DNA from: Malania oleifera
Taxonomy: Eukaryota; Streptophyta; Magnoliopsida; Santalales; Ximeniaceae
Assembly (NCBI RefSeq): GCF_029873635.1
Contig: NC_080421.1
Location: 41,459,120 to 41,523,119, forward strand
Length of the DNA stretch: 64,000 nt
Direction: 5' to 3'
Shown: positions 26,290-38,830 of the stretch, one piece after another
Layout: each line of letters opens with the position of its first letter
How positions within the stretch are numbered: position 1 is the first letter of the stretch
The notes under the pieces: generated by a model
Seen by the model: the letters and a program-made list of their open reading frames with translations, nothing else
Told to the model about the DNA's origin: nothing
Database searches by the model: none
Position numbers and translations under genes: made by a program

Positions 26290-27920
26290 CAGTCAAACCT
26301 ATTCTCATTTCAGGAGGAATCATTCATCCATGCTCTAGGGATGAGAATTTAGTCATCACCATATGCTCAATTTGAGAGCATTGATCCATCCATGCTTAAG
26401 GTATAAGAATTTAGTCATCATCAATGCTTAACATGTGAGTACCCACCTATGTTTTCCCTTCATTATCTTGCCTTGTGAAAGATTTTCAAGCATCCATCTA
26501 TCTAGCACACATGCTTAACCTAAGAGTATTCCTTGTCCATGCTTAATTAGTGACTACCAATTCGCTAAAGCTCAATTTGAGATCACCTCATCCTTGCTCA
26601 AGTTGTGAGTATTCAACCATCAATGCTTGATCTTTAAGCATCTACATGCATAATTTGGAGCACGCATCAACTTATGATCAACTTTTGAGCATATATCATT
26701 ATGCCCACTCTATGAAAATCTTTGACTACACTCAAACACTGCGCATCTTCCTATTCATGCTTAGTGCTAGTACATATATATCCATACTAAATGAGCATCC
26801 ATATACTCATGCTCAATATATGAGAATTTATTCAATCATTCTCCATTTGTGACTGCCTACTTGTTCCATCTCAATATGAGAGAAACACATCCTTTCTTAA
26901 TCTATGAGCATCCAACCATCCATGCTTGATCCTTAAGATTATATATCCATGATTGATTGGGAACACCAACCCATTTGTGATTAGCTTTTGAACACCATTA
27001 TCCATGCTTAATTCGTGAGCATCCATACTTTAATCCTAAAGGTGCTTCTGCCTAAGCTCAACCCGGAGCATCTAGATGTTCATGCTCAATCTAAGCATCT
27101 ATCATCCATCCTCAATGTGATACATGCTCTCATTCTTGCTCAATTTTTCGACCACCTACTATTCATCCTTAATATAAAGGCAACCTACAATTTATGCTCA
27201 ATCTGCAAACATTTACTAACCATCCTTAGTCTATGGAGCACCTTTACCTTCATACTCAATCTACAAGAATTTATCAATCCATAATCAATATAAAAGTTCC
27301 TATCCATGCTTTCATTCTTAATTTGTGAGCATCCAACCATTCATGCTCAATTTTAGAGTATTTTTTAATCCATCCTTCTATGCCCAACCTATTGGCACCC
27401 ATAACTCCATCTCGAGCATCCATATGTCTATCTACCATGCATACATGCTTTTTTAGCATCTATCAATTCATGCTCAATTTGAGATTACCCGCCAATCCAT
27501 GCTTTTATGCTCAATTTGTAAGCCTCCATCCATTCATACTTAATATATGAGCATCTATCAATCTATGCTCATTTTGAGAGTGCCCATCTATCTATGCTTT
27601 TATGCTCAATCTGTGAGCATCTAGTCATTTATGCTTAATTTAATAGAATCCATCCATCCGTGCTCAATCCATGAGTATCCATACCTTTATCTTGAGCATC
27701 CATATGTTTTTGTACCTATGTTGCATGCCCAATCTCTAAGTATACAGTAATTCCTAACCAATTTCAAAGCACCTGCAAATCCATTGTCAATTTGAGAGCA
27801 TCTATCAACCCATGATCAATTTGTGGGCATCTATACTTCCATTTAGGGCATCCATATGTCCATCTACTATGCATAATTTGCAAACATCTATTTATCTAGG
27901 GAGTATCAAATCACCCTTCA
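26290..27920. repeat. Degenerate tandem array of TGCTCA..TGAGCA hairpin words
   Basis: Dozens of loosely repeated units, roughly 30-50 bp apart, built on ATGCTCAATTTGTGAGCAT followed by CCATCCATCC-like spacers. The core is an inverted repeat (ATGCTC / GAGCAT around a 7-base loop). Units drift in length and sequence, so this is not a simple microsatellite. The array is interrupted by the Tat element at 27925 and resumes after 38309. Confidence 0.75.
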
Positions 27921-27924
27921 CCTT

Positions 27925-28327
27925 TGATATACCCTAAATATACCAAGGTCAAATAGTCAATCCGCAGCATTAAGGCATAGCAGCAATCAAGGCCATCATC
28001 GCTCAAGGACAGTTACTTTGAAGGGGTCAACTCCATATAGGCCAAAGCGATCCACTCCCGCGCCATAACTCATTAATCAATGGCCAGACATCCTCGGGTC
28101 AACTTCTGCCACTATAAATAGGGACTCGGGCGAGAGGCCAAGGTATCTCATTCTAACCCCATTTCACTGTTGCATACAACCTCTCTAAAGCATTCCCTTA
28201 CTTAGGCATCGGAGAGATCCCTCGGAGCACACCTCGAGTCCTCCAAGCCACCTTTGTTTTCACCCTTTTCAGGTGATCGGAGATCAGAAGGCTCATCGGA
28301 GGTCCTTGACATCTTTATTCCGCAACA
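27925..28327 (+). repeat. 5' LTR of Tat element
   Basis: Begins TGATATACCC and ends TTCCGCAACA. A TATA box TATAAATA at 28113-28120 fits a short U3. Most differences from the 3' LTR are C/T or G/A transitions, the pattern expected after long cytosine methylation. Confidence 0.92.
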
Positions 28328-28394
28328 GTTGGTTCCGTCTGTGGGAACACTTCTGAGAGGTGTTCATCTCGCTTCCGGCCCTGATCCCTAAATC

Positions 28395-29693
28395 ATGGCA
28401 GTGACCACCAACTCCATATCTGCCCCTGCCACAGGCGATCATTCGCGCCAGTTCGTGCATTCTACACCCATAGACCGCTCAGGAGTCACAAGGGAGGAGT
28501 TTCTTATCTTCCAAAGGAGAATGGAAGCCTCCCAGAAGAAGATGGAGGAAATGTTCAACATGCTCTTACAAAAAAAGAGTCATGGAGAACTTGTCCTCCA
28601 CCGGAATTCGATCGATCCTAACTCACTGGAGAAAGCAGAAGACCTAAAGGAGAGCAATGGAAAAATAAATCCCCCAAAAATAGTGGAGGGCGCAAATAGC
28701 GTGGGAACGAACGAGCAACGATTGACTGAGCTAGAAGAGAGGATAAAAAAGATAGATCAGATAGAAAAAATGATGAAAGAGGGACGAACCAAGCCATCCT
28801 ATGGAGAAACTTCACTAAAATCTTCAAATCCACCTTTCACCAAGGACGTGATGGAGATCCTGCTACCTAGCAAGTTCAAGATGCCAACTTTCCAAAAGTA
28901 TGAAGGATCAACTAATCTAGTCGATCACCTGGATACCTTCAAGGTACTGATGCAATTGCTAGGTGCACCTGATGCCATCATGTGTAGTGCATTTGTTGCC
29001 GCTCTTAAAGGAAATGTCAGGATCTGGTATCGAACCCTTAAGCCTAGATCGATAAGCTCTTTCGCTGAGATGGAGTAGCAGCTCACCACCCATTTCATTA
29101 GTAGTCGAAGGATCGCCCAGACCACGGCTCATCTGATGAGTTTGGTTCAAGGAGAATGGGAGACATTGAAGAAGTTTATAAACGGCTTCGTCACAACAAC
29201 CCTAGAGATCTGCAACCAGGATCACGGGGTGGCACTGGAAGCCTTAACCATGGCTTTCTAGCTCGGAGCCTTCCTATACTCGTTAGGGAAGAAGCCACCA
29301 GCCAACATAGGAGAGCTGATGGCTAAGCCACATAAATACATCAACTTGGAGGAAGTGATGAATACGAGAAGAGACCGGATTGAGCTGAAAAGAAAAGGCG
29401 CTACCAGAGAGGTCGGCAAATCTTCCAGAGCTGGGAAGATATAGGAGAATAGCAAGCCACAGAATAGCTCTAGGGGGATGGGACATACTAGTAAGTTTCA
29501 AAGTTATACTCCCCTAAGCATACCTCGAACTAATGTATTAATGCATATAAGAGAGAAGGGGTATGTGTCATGGCTTGAACCTATGCAAACGCCCTTGTAT
29601 AAACAAAATATGTCGAAATTCTGTCAGTTTCATAGGGATCACGGGCACGATACTAATGAGTGCATTCACCTAAAAAAAGAAATCGATGCCTAA
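28395..29693 (+). pseudogene. gag relic of Tat element
   Basis: Opens with MAVTTNSISAPATG. A coiled, charged N-terminal part is followed by the Tat gag core (KMPTFQKYEGSTNLVDHLDT, then DAIMCSAFVAALKG and WYRTLKP). A zinc-knuckle-like CQFHRDHGHDTNEC lies near 29620-29665. Broken. Confidence 0.88.
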
Positions 29694-29875
29694 TAAAAAG
29701 AGGTCATCTGTCTAAATTTGTGAAGAAAGGAGATCGTCGAGAAAAGTTTCGTGAACAGAAAAAACCTGATGTAGTTGAGAAGGAGGAATAGATCGTTGAA
29801 GAAATTGTTGTGATCTTTGGTGGCACTGCTAGTGGTGGGGATAGCAGAGGAGTTGGAAAGAGATATGCCAAATAG

Positions 29876-32800
29876 GTGCTCTTAATAGAGAGAAGGAAGC
29901 CAAACGGCAAAAAACAGAAGCAAAAAGATAGTATAATCTTTAGCAGTGAAGATGAAGAAGGATTACAACAGCCTCATGACGACGCCCTAGTAGTGTTGCT
30001 ACTTGTGGCCAACTACAAAGTAAGACGAGTGCTGATAGACAACGGGAGCTCGACCAACATAATATTTTGGTCGGTGCTTCAAGAAAAGAAGATTGGCAAG
30101 GAACGCTTAAAATCAATCTCCACCTCGCTAGTCAGGTTTGGAGGAGACGTAGTGCACATCCATTGGGTACAATAACGCTCCCAGTGACGATTTGGGCAGC
30201 CTTATAGAAAATCACCTCAATGACAGATTTCCTGGTGGTTAATAGACCTTCGGTATACAACATCATATTAGGCCGCCCGTTGCTCAACGCAGCCCGAACG
30301 ATAACATCCACATATCACCAGAAGGTAAAGTTCCCAACCCCTTACGAGACTGGGGTGATCAAGGGAGACCAAATGGCAACTCAGAATTGCTACGTGATGG
30401 CATTAAAGGGTAAGAATGAAGCATGGGAGGCCTTGACTGTCAAAGACCTAGAGTGAGGAGGGAATACCCACAAATTAGTCACACTTGATGAAGACCTTAT
30501 GGGTATCCCCTTAAACAGTAATCAGGAGAGATGTGTACGGATTGGGAGTCGTTTATCCGACTACTTGAAAACTGAGCTGAGCCGACCATTGAATGAGTTC
30601 GCGGATGCCTTTGCCTAGTCGACTAATGACATGCCAAGGATTGACCCTGCAATCATGGAGCACAAGTTATAGGTAGACCCAAACCATTGTGAAGTAGAAG
30701 AAGAGGTGTTTTGCATTGGAGCGGATCAAGGTGATAGATAAAGAAGTGACGAAACTAATACATGCCAAATTCGTTAGGGAAGTTAGCTATCCAAAATGGC
30801 TTAGCAATATAGTCTTGGTAAAAAAGCTAAACGGAAAGTGGTGGACTTGTATTGACTTCACGGACTTGAATAAGGCGTGCCCGAAAGACAGCTTTCCACT
30901 TCCCCGCATCGACCAGCTGGTGGACTCGGCATCTAGACACGAACTCTTGAGTTTCATGGATGCGTATTCGGGATACAACCAAATCCCAATGCACCCAGGA
31001 GACGAGGAGAAAACATTCTTCATCACGAAAAGGGGACTCTACTGTTACAACGTAATGTCTTTCAGGTTAAAGAATGTGGGGGCAACATACCAGCAGCTGG
31101 TAAATAGGATATTCAAAGACCTACTCAGAAAAACAATGGAGGCATACATGGATGACATGTTGGTGAAAAGCCTAAGAGCATAGGAGCACTGCAAAAATCT
31201 AAAGGAGGCATTCGAATTGTTGCGCAGGTATCAAATGAAATTAAACTCTTCCGAATGTGTATTTGGTGTCTCTGCAAGGAAATTTCTGGGCTTCATGGTG
31301 GCACATAGGGGAATAGAAGCTAACCTAGACAACATATGAGCACTATTGGAAATGAAAGCCCCTCGAACAAAGAAGGAGGTCCAGGTCTTAACAGAAAGGA
31401 TTGCCTCGCTCAGCAGGTTTGTCTCTTGCTCGGGAGATAAGAGCCTACCCTTCTTCAGGGTACTACGAAAGAAAGGAGGATTCGAATGGGGGGAGAAGCA
31501 AAATAAGGCCTTCGAACAACTCAAGCAATACCTTAGTCCCCTCCCCCCCCCCCCCCGCCCAACTACTAACCAAGGCGAAAGCAGAAGAGGACCTCTACCT
31601 ATACGTGGCCTCAACTCCACATGCGGTCAACTCGGTCCTAGTTAGAGAAGAAGGAAGGCAACATAAACCCATCTACTACACCAGCAAAGTATTGAGCGGA
31701 GTCGAGATAAATTACACCATAGCAGAGAAGGTAGCCTTTGCGGTTATCTATGCAGCACGAAAGTTAAAACCATACTTTCAGGTGCACAAGATAATTGTGT
31801 TGAACCACTTACCGCTAAAACAGATTCTCCATCGGCTGAAGACCTCGGGGAGAATGATGAGATGGTCAAATGAGCTAGGAGAATTTGACATACATTACAA
31901 GCCAAAGTCTGCCATCAAAGCTCAGGTGTTGGTCGACTTCATGGTGGAATAATCATACGAAACAAATGAAGAACCAAAGGTCTAGATACTACATGTGGAT
32001 GGGTTGTATAATGTAGCCGAAGGAGGAGCAGGGCTAATCCTTACGGCGCCATACGGTTCGAAAACACTCTATGTATTGAGGTTGGAGTTCACGACAACTA
32101 ATAATGACGCTAAATATGAAGCCTTGCTGGCAAGTCTACGCCTAGCAAAGTCCCTTGGAGTGGCTCAGATTCATGTGTAGAGCGATTCACAATTGGTGGT
32201 GGAGCAAGTGAAGGGAGAATTTGAAGCCAAGGAACAAAAAATGAAGAAATACCTAGCAAAAGTACAAGAGTACATCAAAACATTCGCTTGGTTCGATATA
32301 GAGCACGTGCCTTGATCGGAGAATGGAAAGGCTAATGCACTCGCAAGATTGGCCTCAACTACAAAGCCAGATTGGAAGAGCATCGTCTACTTGGAAAGAA
32401 TTGGGAAGCCTTCCTATGAGGAGGTCGGTGTAAACTTGGCGGTGGTTGAATCTATCAAAGGAGAATAGAGGACCCCCTTGATACAGTACCTTCGAGATGG
32501 GTCCTTACCGAACGAAAAGAAGGAGTCTATGAAAATAAGAAGGAGGGCAACCCGGTACACACTCATAAACCAAGAGTTGTATAGGCGGTCCCTAACATCA
32601 TTATACCTGCGGTGCTTAGGTACCGAAGAAAGAGAATATGTGCTAAAGGAAATTCACGAATGGATATGTAGAAATCAGCTGGCCAGTAGGGCCTTAGCCC
32701 ACAAGGCCTTGCGGCAAGGGTTCTACTGGCCCACCATGAAGAAAGATGTGTTTGAAATGGTTAAACGGTGCGACAGGTGCCAAAGGTGCGTTGGAATACC

Positions 32801-33435
32801 ACGCATGCCAGCCAATATTCTCTCCCCCCTTATGAGCCCTTGTCCCTTCGCCCAATGGGGACTAGATATCTTGGGATCATTGCCTCAAGCTACAAGGCAA
32901 AAAAAAATTTTGTTGGTGGCTATCGATTACTTCACCAAGTGTGTAGAAGTAGAAGCCTTGGTCCACATAATAGAGCGCAATATCACCATATTCATATGGG
33001 TTTCGGTGATTTCCAAGTTCGGTATCCCATAGGCTATAGTAACAGACAACAGAAGACAATTCGACAACGAGTGCTTCAAGAAATTTTGTACCGACCTGGG
33101 CATAAAACTTCTATTCGGATCTGTCATACATCTGCAAAGCAACAGCCAAGTAGAGAACATGAACCGGACAATACTGCACAATTTAAGAACACAACTCGAA
33201 ACTTCACAAGGCAGATGGGTGGAAGAGTTCCCATCAATAATTTGGGCATACCACATAACCCAGCTAGCAGCCACAGGTGAAACCCCTTTTATGCTGGCCT
33301 TTGGAGCAGAGGCAGTCATTCCTGTTGAGGTCGGAATACCCTCCTTGCGGAGACAACATTTCAACGAGGAGAACAACAATGAAGAGCTGAGAGCAGAATT
33401 AGATCTCCTGGAAGAAATACAAGACCAAGCATAGT
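29876..33435 (+). pseudogene. pol relic of Tat element (PR-RT-RH-aRH-INT)
   Basis: Protease region with VRRVLIDNGSSTNIIFW (about 30020-30070). RT with LVKKLNGKWWTCIDF, DAYSGYNQIPMHP and the active-site YMDDMLV (30716-31183). Gypsy RNase H (about 31346-31950). A second RNase H (about 31990-32380) with TTNNDAKYEALLASL, the archaeal-like copy that marks the Tat lineage. Integrase (32478-33435) with the finger CDRCQRC and the core LLVAIDYFTKCVEVEAL. Broken at several points. Confidence 0.9.
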
Positions 33436-34059
33436 TGAGAGTCGCGGCATACCAACAAAAAGTGGCTAGATATTACAATGCTTGAGTTAAGGCACGAACG
33501 TTCAACCCAGGAGATTTGGTCCTCAGGAAGGTGCGAAACAACCTAACAGAGTCAGGATCGAACAAGCTCAAGTCCAATTGGGAGGGACCAAACCAAGTCG
33601 CGTCAAAAATCAAGCTGGGGACACACACTTTAAAAGAATTAGGGGGAAGGGAAATAAAAAACACATGAAACTTTGATATGTTAAAGAATACTACTTTTAA
33701 AATTCCATTACTCAAAAACTTGTACAACTGAAATAAAATTCTACTACTCAAATGTTGCACAACAAAATTAAAAGGCTTCAGTAGCCAAAGTGTACTATCA
33801 AAGACATAATAAAACAACAAGCTGATCTCTCTAATCATCAGCTTTACTCCCTTCCCTGATCTCAATCTCCTCGATCTCGTCCATCTTCTCCCCCAATTAT
33901 GGGCCGTAACCATATGAGCACATACCAGCCAGAGAAAGGTCAAGATGCATCGTCTTGACCTGCTCTTGGCACCTCCAAAAGCCTTCGCGGTAAGTCTAGG
34001 CAGTATCGAAGATGAACTACTTTGAAGTTCAATACTCAGATACAGCGGTGCTAGTGGCA

Positions 34060-35456
34060 ATAGCAACAGCAGCAGTAGGGATTTCCTCGCTTCAGATCTT
34101 CTCTATCTCCTGTTGTAGCGCCTTCTTGTGGCGATTGCGTCTGCACGGGCCTCATACAACTCGTTCTGTGTGGCAACGTATTTATCCCTAGCCTCCAAGG
34201 TCTACCGATACATCTCAGCTACCTTCTCTTCTTGGGCTAGCATCATGGCCGCCATCTATAAACGATACAAGGTTGGCATGAATCAGAAGCAGTAAAAGAA
34301 AGATTATAGGTTCAAACAACGATATATGGTACGTAGTATGTCGTATTGTCATAGAAATATGGTCAGGGAGAGAACACTGGGCCGCCACAAGGTCTTCACA
34401 CGCACCGCACGATGCAAAGAAGGACCAGTAAGTGTGGGCTCATGAAAGATGGCCCCCCTAAAGTAGTAGACACCGGTGGATCCACTTGAGTTTTTGGCTT
34501 GCACTCTGCCACAAGAGTTTCCTCCATCTGGGAGGAATCGCCCTGAAAGTCCTTCATCTTCATCTTCTTCTTTTTGCTAGATCTCTATTTTTTCGCCTTA
34601 AGCATTAGGGCCTCAGACTTATTGAAGTCCATGTCTGCAAAAAGGAAAGAGTAGGAGGTAAGAAAACCGATCGCAACAAAGATATAAATGAAAATAAGGA
34701 AAGGAAGAGACTTGGGGAGACGAGACTAAGCCCACACTGCACAAGGACTCGTTCCTTTAGTAGCTCGTTGTGAGGAACAATACCATGCTGACAGCTATCT
34801 TGCAAGTCCTTAAGGATAACCTGCTCTGATTGAGACAGCGTGGGAGCCAGGTGACGTAGCCAAGCTGGAAAAAAAAAATTAAATAAAAAACATGTACTCA
34901 CACATAGCCCATCACACGCAGAATAAGTAAAGGTAGGAGGGAGGAAGGAACATCACCATCGAGAGGAGTATACCAAATGTGAGGCCCATGATAGTTAAAC
35001 TCCCTAGAGGCAAAGAAGAATCTAGACTTCCAATCATGAATAGAAGAGCTACCAGGAGTAACCAACTTGTAATCAGGAAGAGAATTAAAGTAGTACAGTT
35101 CCTTCTCCATAGAGTGCGTTCTCATCTGGAAGCAGCTCTGGAAAAGAGGCACTGTGGGCCAATGGCCTCATTTAAGGAGGAGGACAGCAAAAGACACCAA
35201 CGATAAATAAAAGTTGGGAACAAGTTGGGAAGGAGCTATGTTATAAAAATGCAACACATTAGAAAAAGAAAGGATTAAATGGCAACCTAAAACCTAAATC
35301 AAGGAAGTCAGTATACAAGCAGATCTCGCTGGGACCGGGGTCTAAAGCAGACTCAGAACTGGCAGGTAATCTTATATCAATATCAGAAGGAATAGCAAAA
35401 AAGTGACGGATATTGTTCATATCCGAAGGGGAAAGGGTACACCGAAGAGTCCTCAC
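34060..35456 (-). pseudogene. Antisense ORF region of Tat element (Retand-like), broken
   Basis: Between integrase and the tandem arrays, minus-strand segments read GFRLPFNPFF, LPDYKLVTPG, SIHDWKSRFFFASREFNYHG and LKDLQDSCQHGIVPHNELL. These look like the plant 'putative gypsy type transposon' domain, which is known as an antisense ORF in the 3' part of Retand/Tat elements. It is broken and may have been spliced. The opposite strand here has no gene-like frame. Confidence 0.6.
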
Positions 35457-36029
35457 CTAACTGGAAGCCTCGACTGAGCCTCTGAGGACTGCATGAGAAT
35501 TAAGCAAAAGGAAAACAAGACAAACAACTTACACTACTCTACAATTTGGATCTACAGTATCAATTTTTCAAAAAATTATCAAGAACACATTCAAAGGAAT
35601 TTAAGAACACGAAGAATATTCAAGCAAAATGGGAAGAACATCAAGAATATGCGAAGAACAAAACTAAAAACCAGCATGCAATACTAAATAAAAATAGCAA
35701 AAAGACGCAAGGTGAGAGGCGGAACGAGAGCATACCTAGAAGAGGAAAAGGGACCTCTTGGTTGGGACAAGGAGCAAATGGGCATACGAACACCCTTTAT
35801 AGAAAATCCAGTGCAAATCCCTAGAAAGTGCATATCTCGAGAAGGTGAGAAATCATTAATTGGTGTGCATCTTGAGGGAAAAAAGTACAAATTCTCATGT
35901 AGGGGCAGATGTGGCATGAATCTCAACGGATCTTAAATCTCCAAAGGTACGGCACCAATAACAACAAACTTTTAACATTTTGTAGGTGCAACCAACATAA
36001 GGAAAATATCCCCAATGCTTCATGAAAAT

Positions 36030-36370
36030 GGCCCAACTGACGAGCAACGCTCGTGAGGCTAGACGACTACCAAACAAGCGAGCACAACTCATTAGGCGAA
36101 AAGGGTCCAAATGACGAGCAACACTCGTGAGGCCAAACCACTACCCAACAAATGAGCACAGCTCATTAGGCGAAAAAGGGCCCAACTGACGAGCAACGCT
36201 CATGAGACCAAATGACTACCCAACAAATGAGCACAGCTCATTAGGAAAAAATGTCCAACTGACGAGCAACGCTTGTAAGGCCAGACGACTGCCCAATAAA
36301 TGAGCACAGCTCATTAAGCAAAAAAAGGCTCAAACTGACGAGCAATGCTTGCGAGGCCAGAGAGTAGCTT
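36030..36370 (+). repeat. 75-bp tandem repeat with two hairpins (Tat 3' region)
   Basis: About four and a half copies; the phrase GACGAGCAACGCTCGT starts at 36039, 36113, 36188, 36261 and 36337, so the period is 73-76 bp. Each unit holds two short palindromes: ACGAGC-AAC-GCTCGT and, about 40 bases on, ATGAGC-ACA-GCTCAT. Confidence 0.88.
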
Positions 36371-36389
36371 GGCGAAAATAACCCGGGAA

Positions 36390-37690
36390 GATTTGCCATC
36401 AAGGGCGGCTCAGCAAGAACAACTCGGCATAAATTGCCAAGGAAATCTCTTTGGCAAAAAAAAAACTCGGCAAGAATTACCATCGAGAGCAGCTCGATAA
36501 GAACAGCTCGGTAGAAATTACCCAAGAGAGCAGTTCGGCAAAAACTGCCAAAGAAGAGCAACTCGGCAAAAATAGCTTGGCAAGAATTGCCATCGAGAAT
36601 GGCTTGGCAAGAACAGTTCGGCATAAATTGCCAAGGAAAATTGTTCGGCAAAAACAACTCAGCAAGAATTGCCAAGGAAAGTTGTTCGACAAAAATAGCT
36701 CGGCAAGAATTTCCCAAGAGAGCGGCTCGACAGAAATAGCTCGGTGGAAACTGCCAAAGAAGAGCAACTCGACAGAACAGCTCAGCAAGATTTGTCATTG
36801 AGAGCGGCTCGGTAAAAACAGCTCGACATAAATTGCCAAGGAAAGTTGTTTTGCAAAAACAGCTCGGCAAGAATTGTCAAGGAAAGTTGCTCAACAAAAA
36901 TAGCTCGATAATAATTGCCCAAAAGAGCAACTTGACAAAAATAGCTTGGCAAAAATTGCCCAAGAGAGCTGTTCGGTAAAAACAGCTCGGCAGAAATTGC
37001 CAAAGAAGAGCAGCTCGGCAAAAACAGTTCGGTAAGAATTGTCATCGAGAGCAGTTTGGCAAGAACAGCTCAGCATAAATTGCCAAGGAAAGTTGTTCGG
37101 CAAAAACAGCTCGACAAGAATTGCCCAAGAGAGCGGCTCGACAAGAACAGTTCAACAGAAATTGCCCAAGAGAGCAGCTTGGCAGAAACTGCCAAAGAAG
37201 AGTAGCTCGACAGAAACAGTTCGGCAAGAATTGCCATCGAGTGCTGCTCGGCAAGAACAACTCAGCATAAATTGCCAAGGAAAGTTGTTCAGCAAAAACA
37301 GCCCGGCAAGAATTGCCCAAGAGAGCGACTCAACAAGAACAGCTCGACAGAAATTGCCAAAAAAAAATAGCTTGGCAAGAGCAGCTCAGCAAGAATAGCT
37401 TGGCAGGAATTGCTATCAAGAACGGCTCGGCAAGAACAGCTCAGCAGAAATTGCCAAGAAAGCAGCTCGGTAAGATTCGCTATTAAAAGCAGCTCGACAG
37501 AAAAAGTTCGACAAGAATGGTCCAAGAGAGCAGCTCAGCAAGAATAGCTTAGCCAAAATTCCCAAAAAGAGCAGCTCGGCCAGATCAGCTTAGCAAGAGC
37601 AACTCGGCAAGAACGGCTCAGTAAGAATTGCCAAAAAGAGCATATCGGCACACATGGCTCAGCAAGAAAATCCACAAAGAGAAGCTCGGC
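36390..37690 (+). repeat. ~41-bp tandem repeat array, GGCAAGAATTGCC core (Tat 3' region)
   Basis: About 30 units in 1.3 kb of the type AGCTCGGCAAGAATTGCC then AAGGAAAGTTGTTCGGCAAAAAC. The core GGCAA-GAA-TTGCC is self-complementary. Long minus-strand frames cross the array only because of its repeat structure. Tandem arrays in this position are a known habit of Tat elements and can seed satellites. Confidence 0.88.
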
Positions 37691-37910
37691 AAGAAAGTCC
37701 CTAGCCGACCTCCTTTGAGTTCGGATCAACAATTAATGTAGTTTGTCAGCCCGGAAAGGCTGTGCAGGCATATGTCAGTTCGGATCAGCCGAGCTCCCCC
37801 CTTATGCTCGGATAAGACAAGCACGCTTCAAAAAAATAAATAAATAAATAAACTTCTTCCGAATTTCAGAAGCGGTGCTCCATAAATTTGAAACTAAAAG
37901 GGAGGGCAAC

Positions 37911-38309
37911 TGATATTCCCTAAATATACCAAGGTCTAATAGTCAAATCGCAGCATTAAGGTATAGCAGCAATCAAGGCCATCATCGCTCAAGGACAGCT
38001 GCTCTGAAGGAGTCAACTCCATATAGGCCAGAGCGATCCACACCCGCGTCATAACTCGCCAATAAATGGCCAGACATATTTGAGTCAACTTCTGTCACTA
38101 TAAATAAGGACTCGGGCAAAAGGCCACGATATCTCATTCTAATCCCATTTCACTGTTGCATACAACCTCTCTAGAGCATTCCCTTAGGCATTGGAGAGAT
38201 CCCCCGAAGTACACCTCAAGTCCTCCAAGCCACCTTTGTTTTCATCCTTTTCAGGTGATTGGAGATCGGAAGGCTCATCGGAGGTCCTTGACATCTTTAT
38301 TCCGCAACA
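37911..38309 (+). repeat. 3' LTR of Tat element
   Basis: Begins TGATATTCCC, preceded by the purine tract AAAAGGGAGGG (about 37896-37907). It matches the 5' LTR over its whole length, with TATAAATA at 38099-38106. Confidence 0.92.
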
Positions 38310-38329
38310 ACCTCTTTATGCTTTCATTC

Positions 38330-38830
38330 AAGATCATGCTAAATCTATGAACATCCATCAATACTCAACCTCACTTAATTTGTGAGCATATGTCATCATT
38401 TATATTTCTATGCTCAACCAATGAGTATTAACTCATCAACATGCTTAATCTGCGAGCATGTGCATATACACTCTTCCAAGCCCAATCGATGAGAATTGAT
38501 TAATCATTGATCCATCTATACTCAAGATGCAAGCATCCACCAATCATTGATCCATCAATCCATCAGTTCATCTTTCTTTGTTCAACTTCTAAGATTATTT
38601 CATTATTTATCCTTCCATAATCAACCCAAGAGAATCCATCAATTTACACTTAATTTGTGAGCATATGTCATCATTTATATTTCTATGCTCAACCAAGGAG
38701 TATTAACTCATCAACATGCTTAATCTACAAGCATGTGCACATACACTCTTCCAAGCTCAACCAATGAGAATTGATTCATCATTGATCCATCTATACTCAA
38801 GATGCAAGCATCCACCAATCATTGTGATCA
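38330..38830. repeat. Continuation of the hairpin array beyond the Tat element
   Basis: Resumes the pattern of 26290-27920 (TATGCTCAACC, TGTGAGCATATG, AAGCATCCACCAATCATTG). Here a block of roughly 300 bp is itself duplicated: compare the stretch from 38375 with that from 38645, both carrying TTTGTGAGCATATGTCATC. Confidence 0.7.

Larger units (their letters stand above)
27925..38309 (+). mobile_element. Ty3/Gypsy Tat (Retand-type) element, full length, broken
   Basis: About 10.4 kb with LTRs of 403 bp (27925-28327) and 399 bp (37911-38309), both TG...CA. Flanks ACCTT (27920-27924) and ACCTC (38310-38314) form a 5-bp target duplication with one difference. After the 5' LTR comes TTGGTTCCGTCTGTGGGAAC (28329-28348), a variant of the TTGGCGCCGTCTGTGGG primer region typical of Tat elements. 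Order: gag, protease, RT, RNase H, a second archaeal-like RNase H, integrase, antisense ORF region, two tandem arrays, purine tract, LTR. By eye the LTRs are about 91% identical, an age of a few million years. The genes are broken at ten or more points. Confidence 0.93.

Noticed and set aside
36241-36870. Minus-strand frame of 209 codons rich in AELFLP-like repeats
   Set aside because: It lies wholly in the Tat tandem arrays; the repetitive peptide reflects the repeat unit, not a gene.
36030-38830. Regular palindromic repeats that look CRISPR-like
   Set aside because: Spacers are repeats too, there are no cas genes, and the context is a plant retrotransposon.
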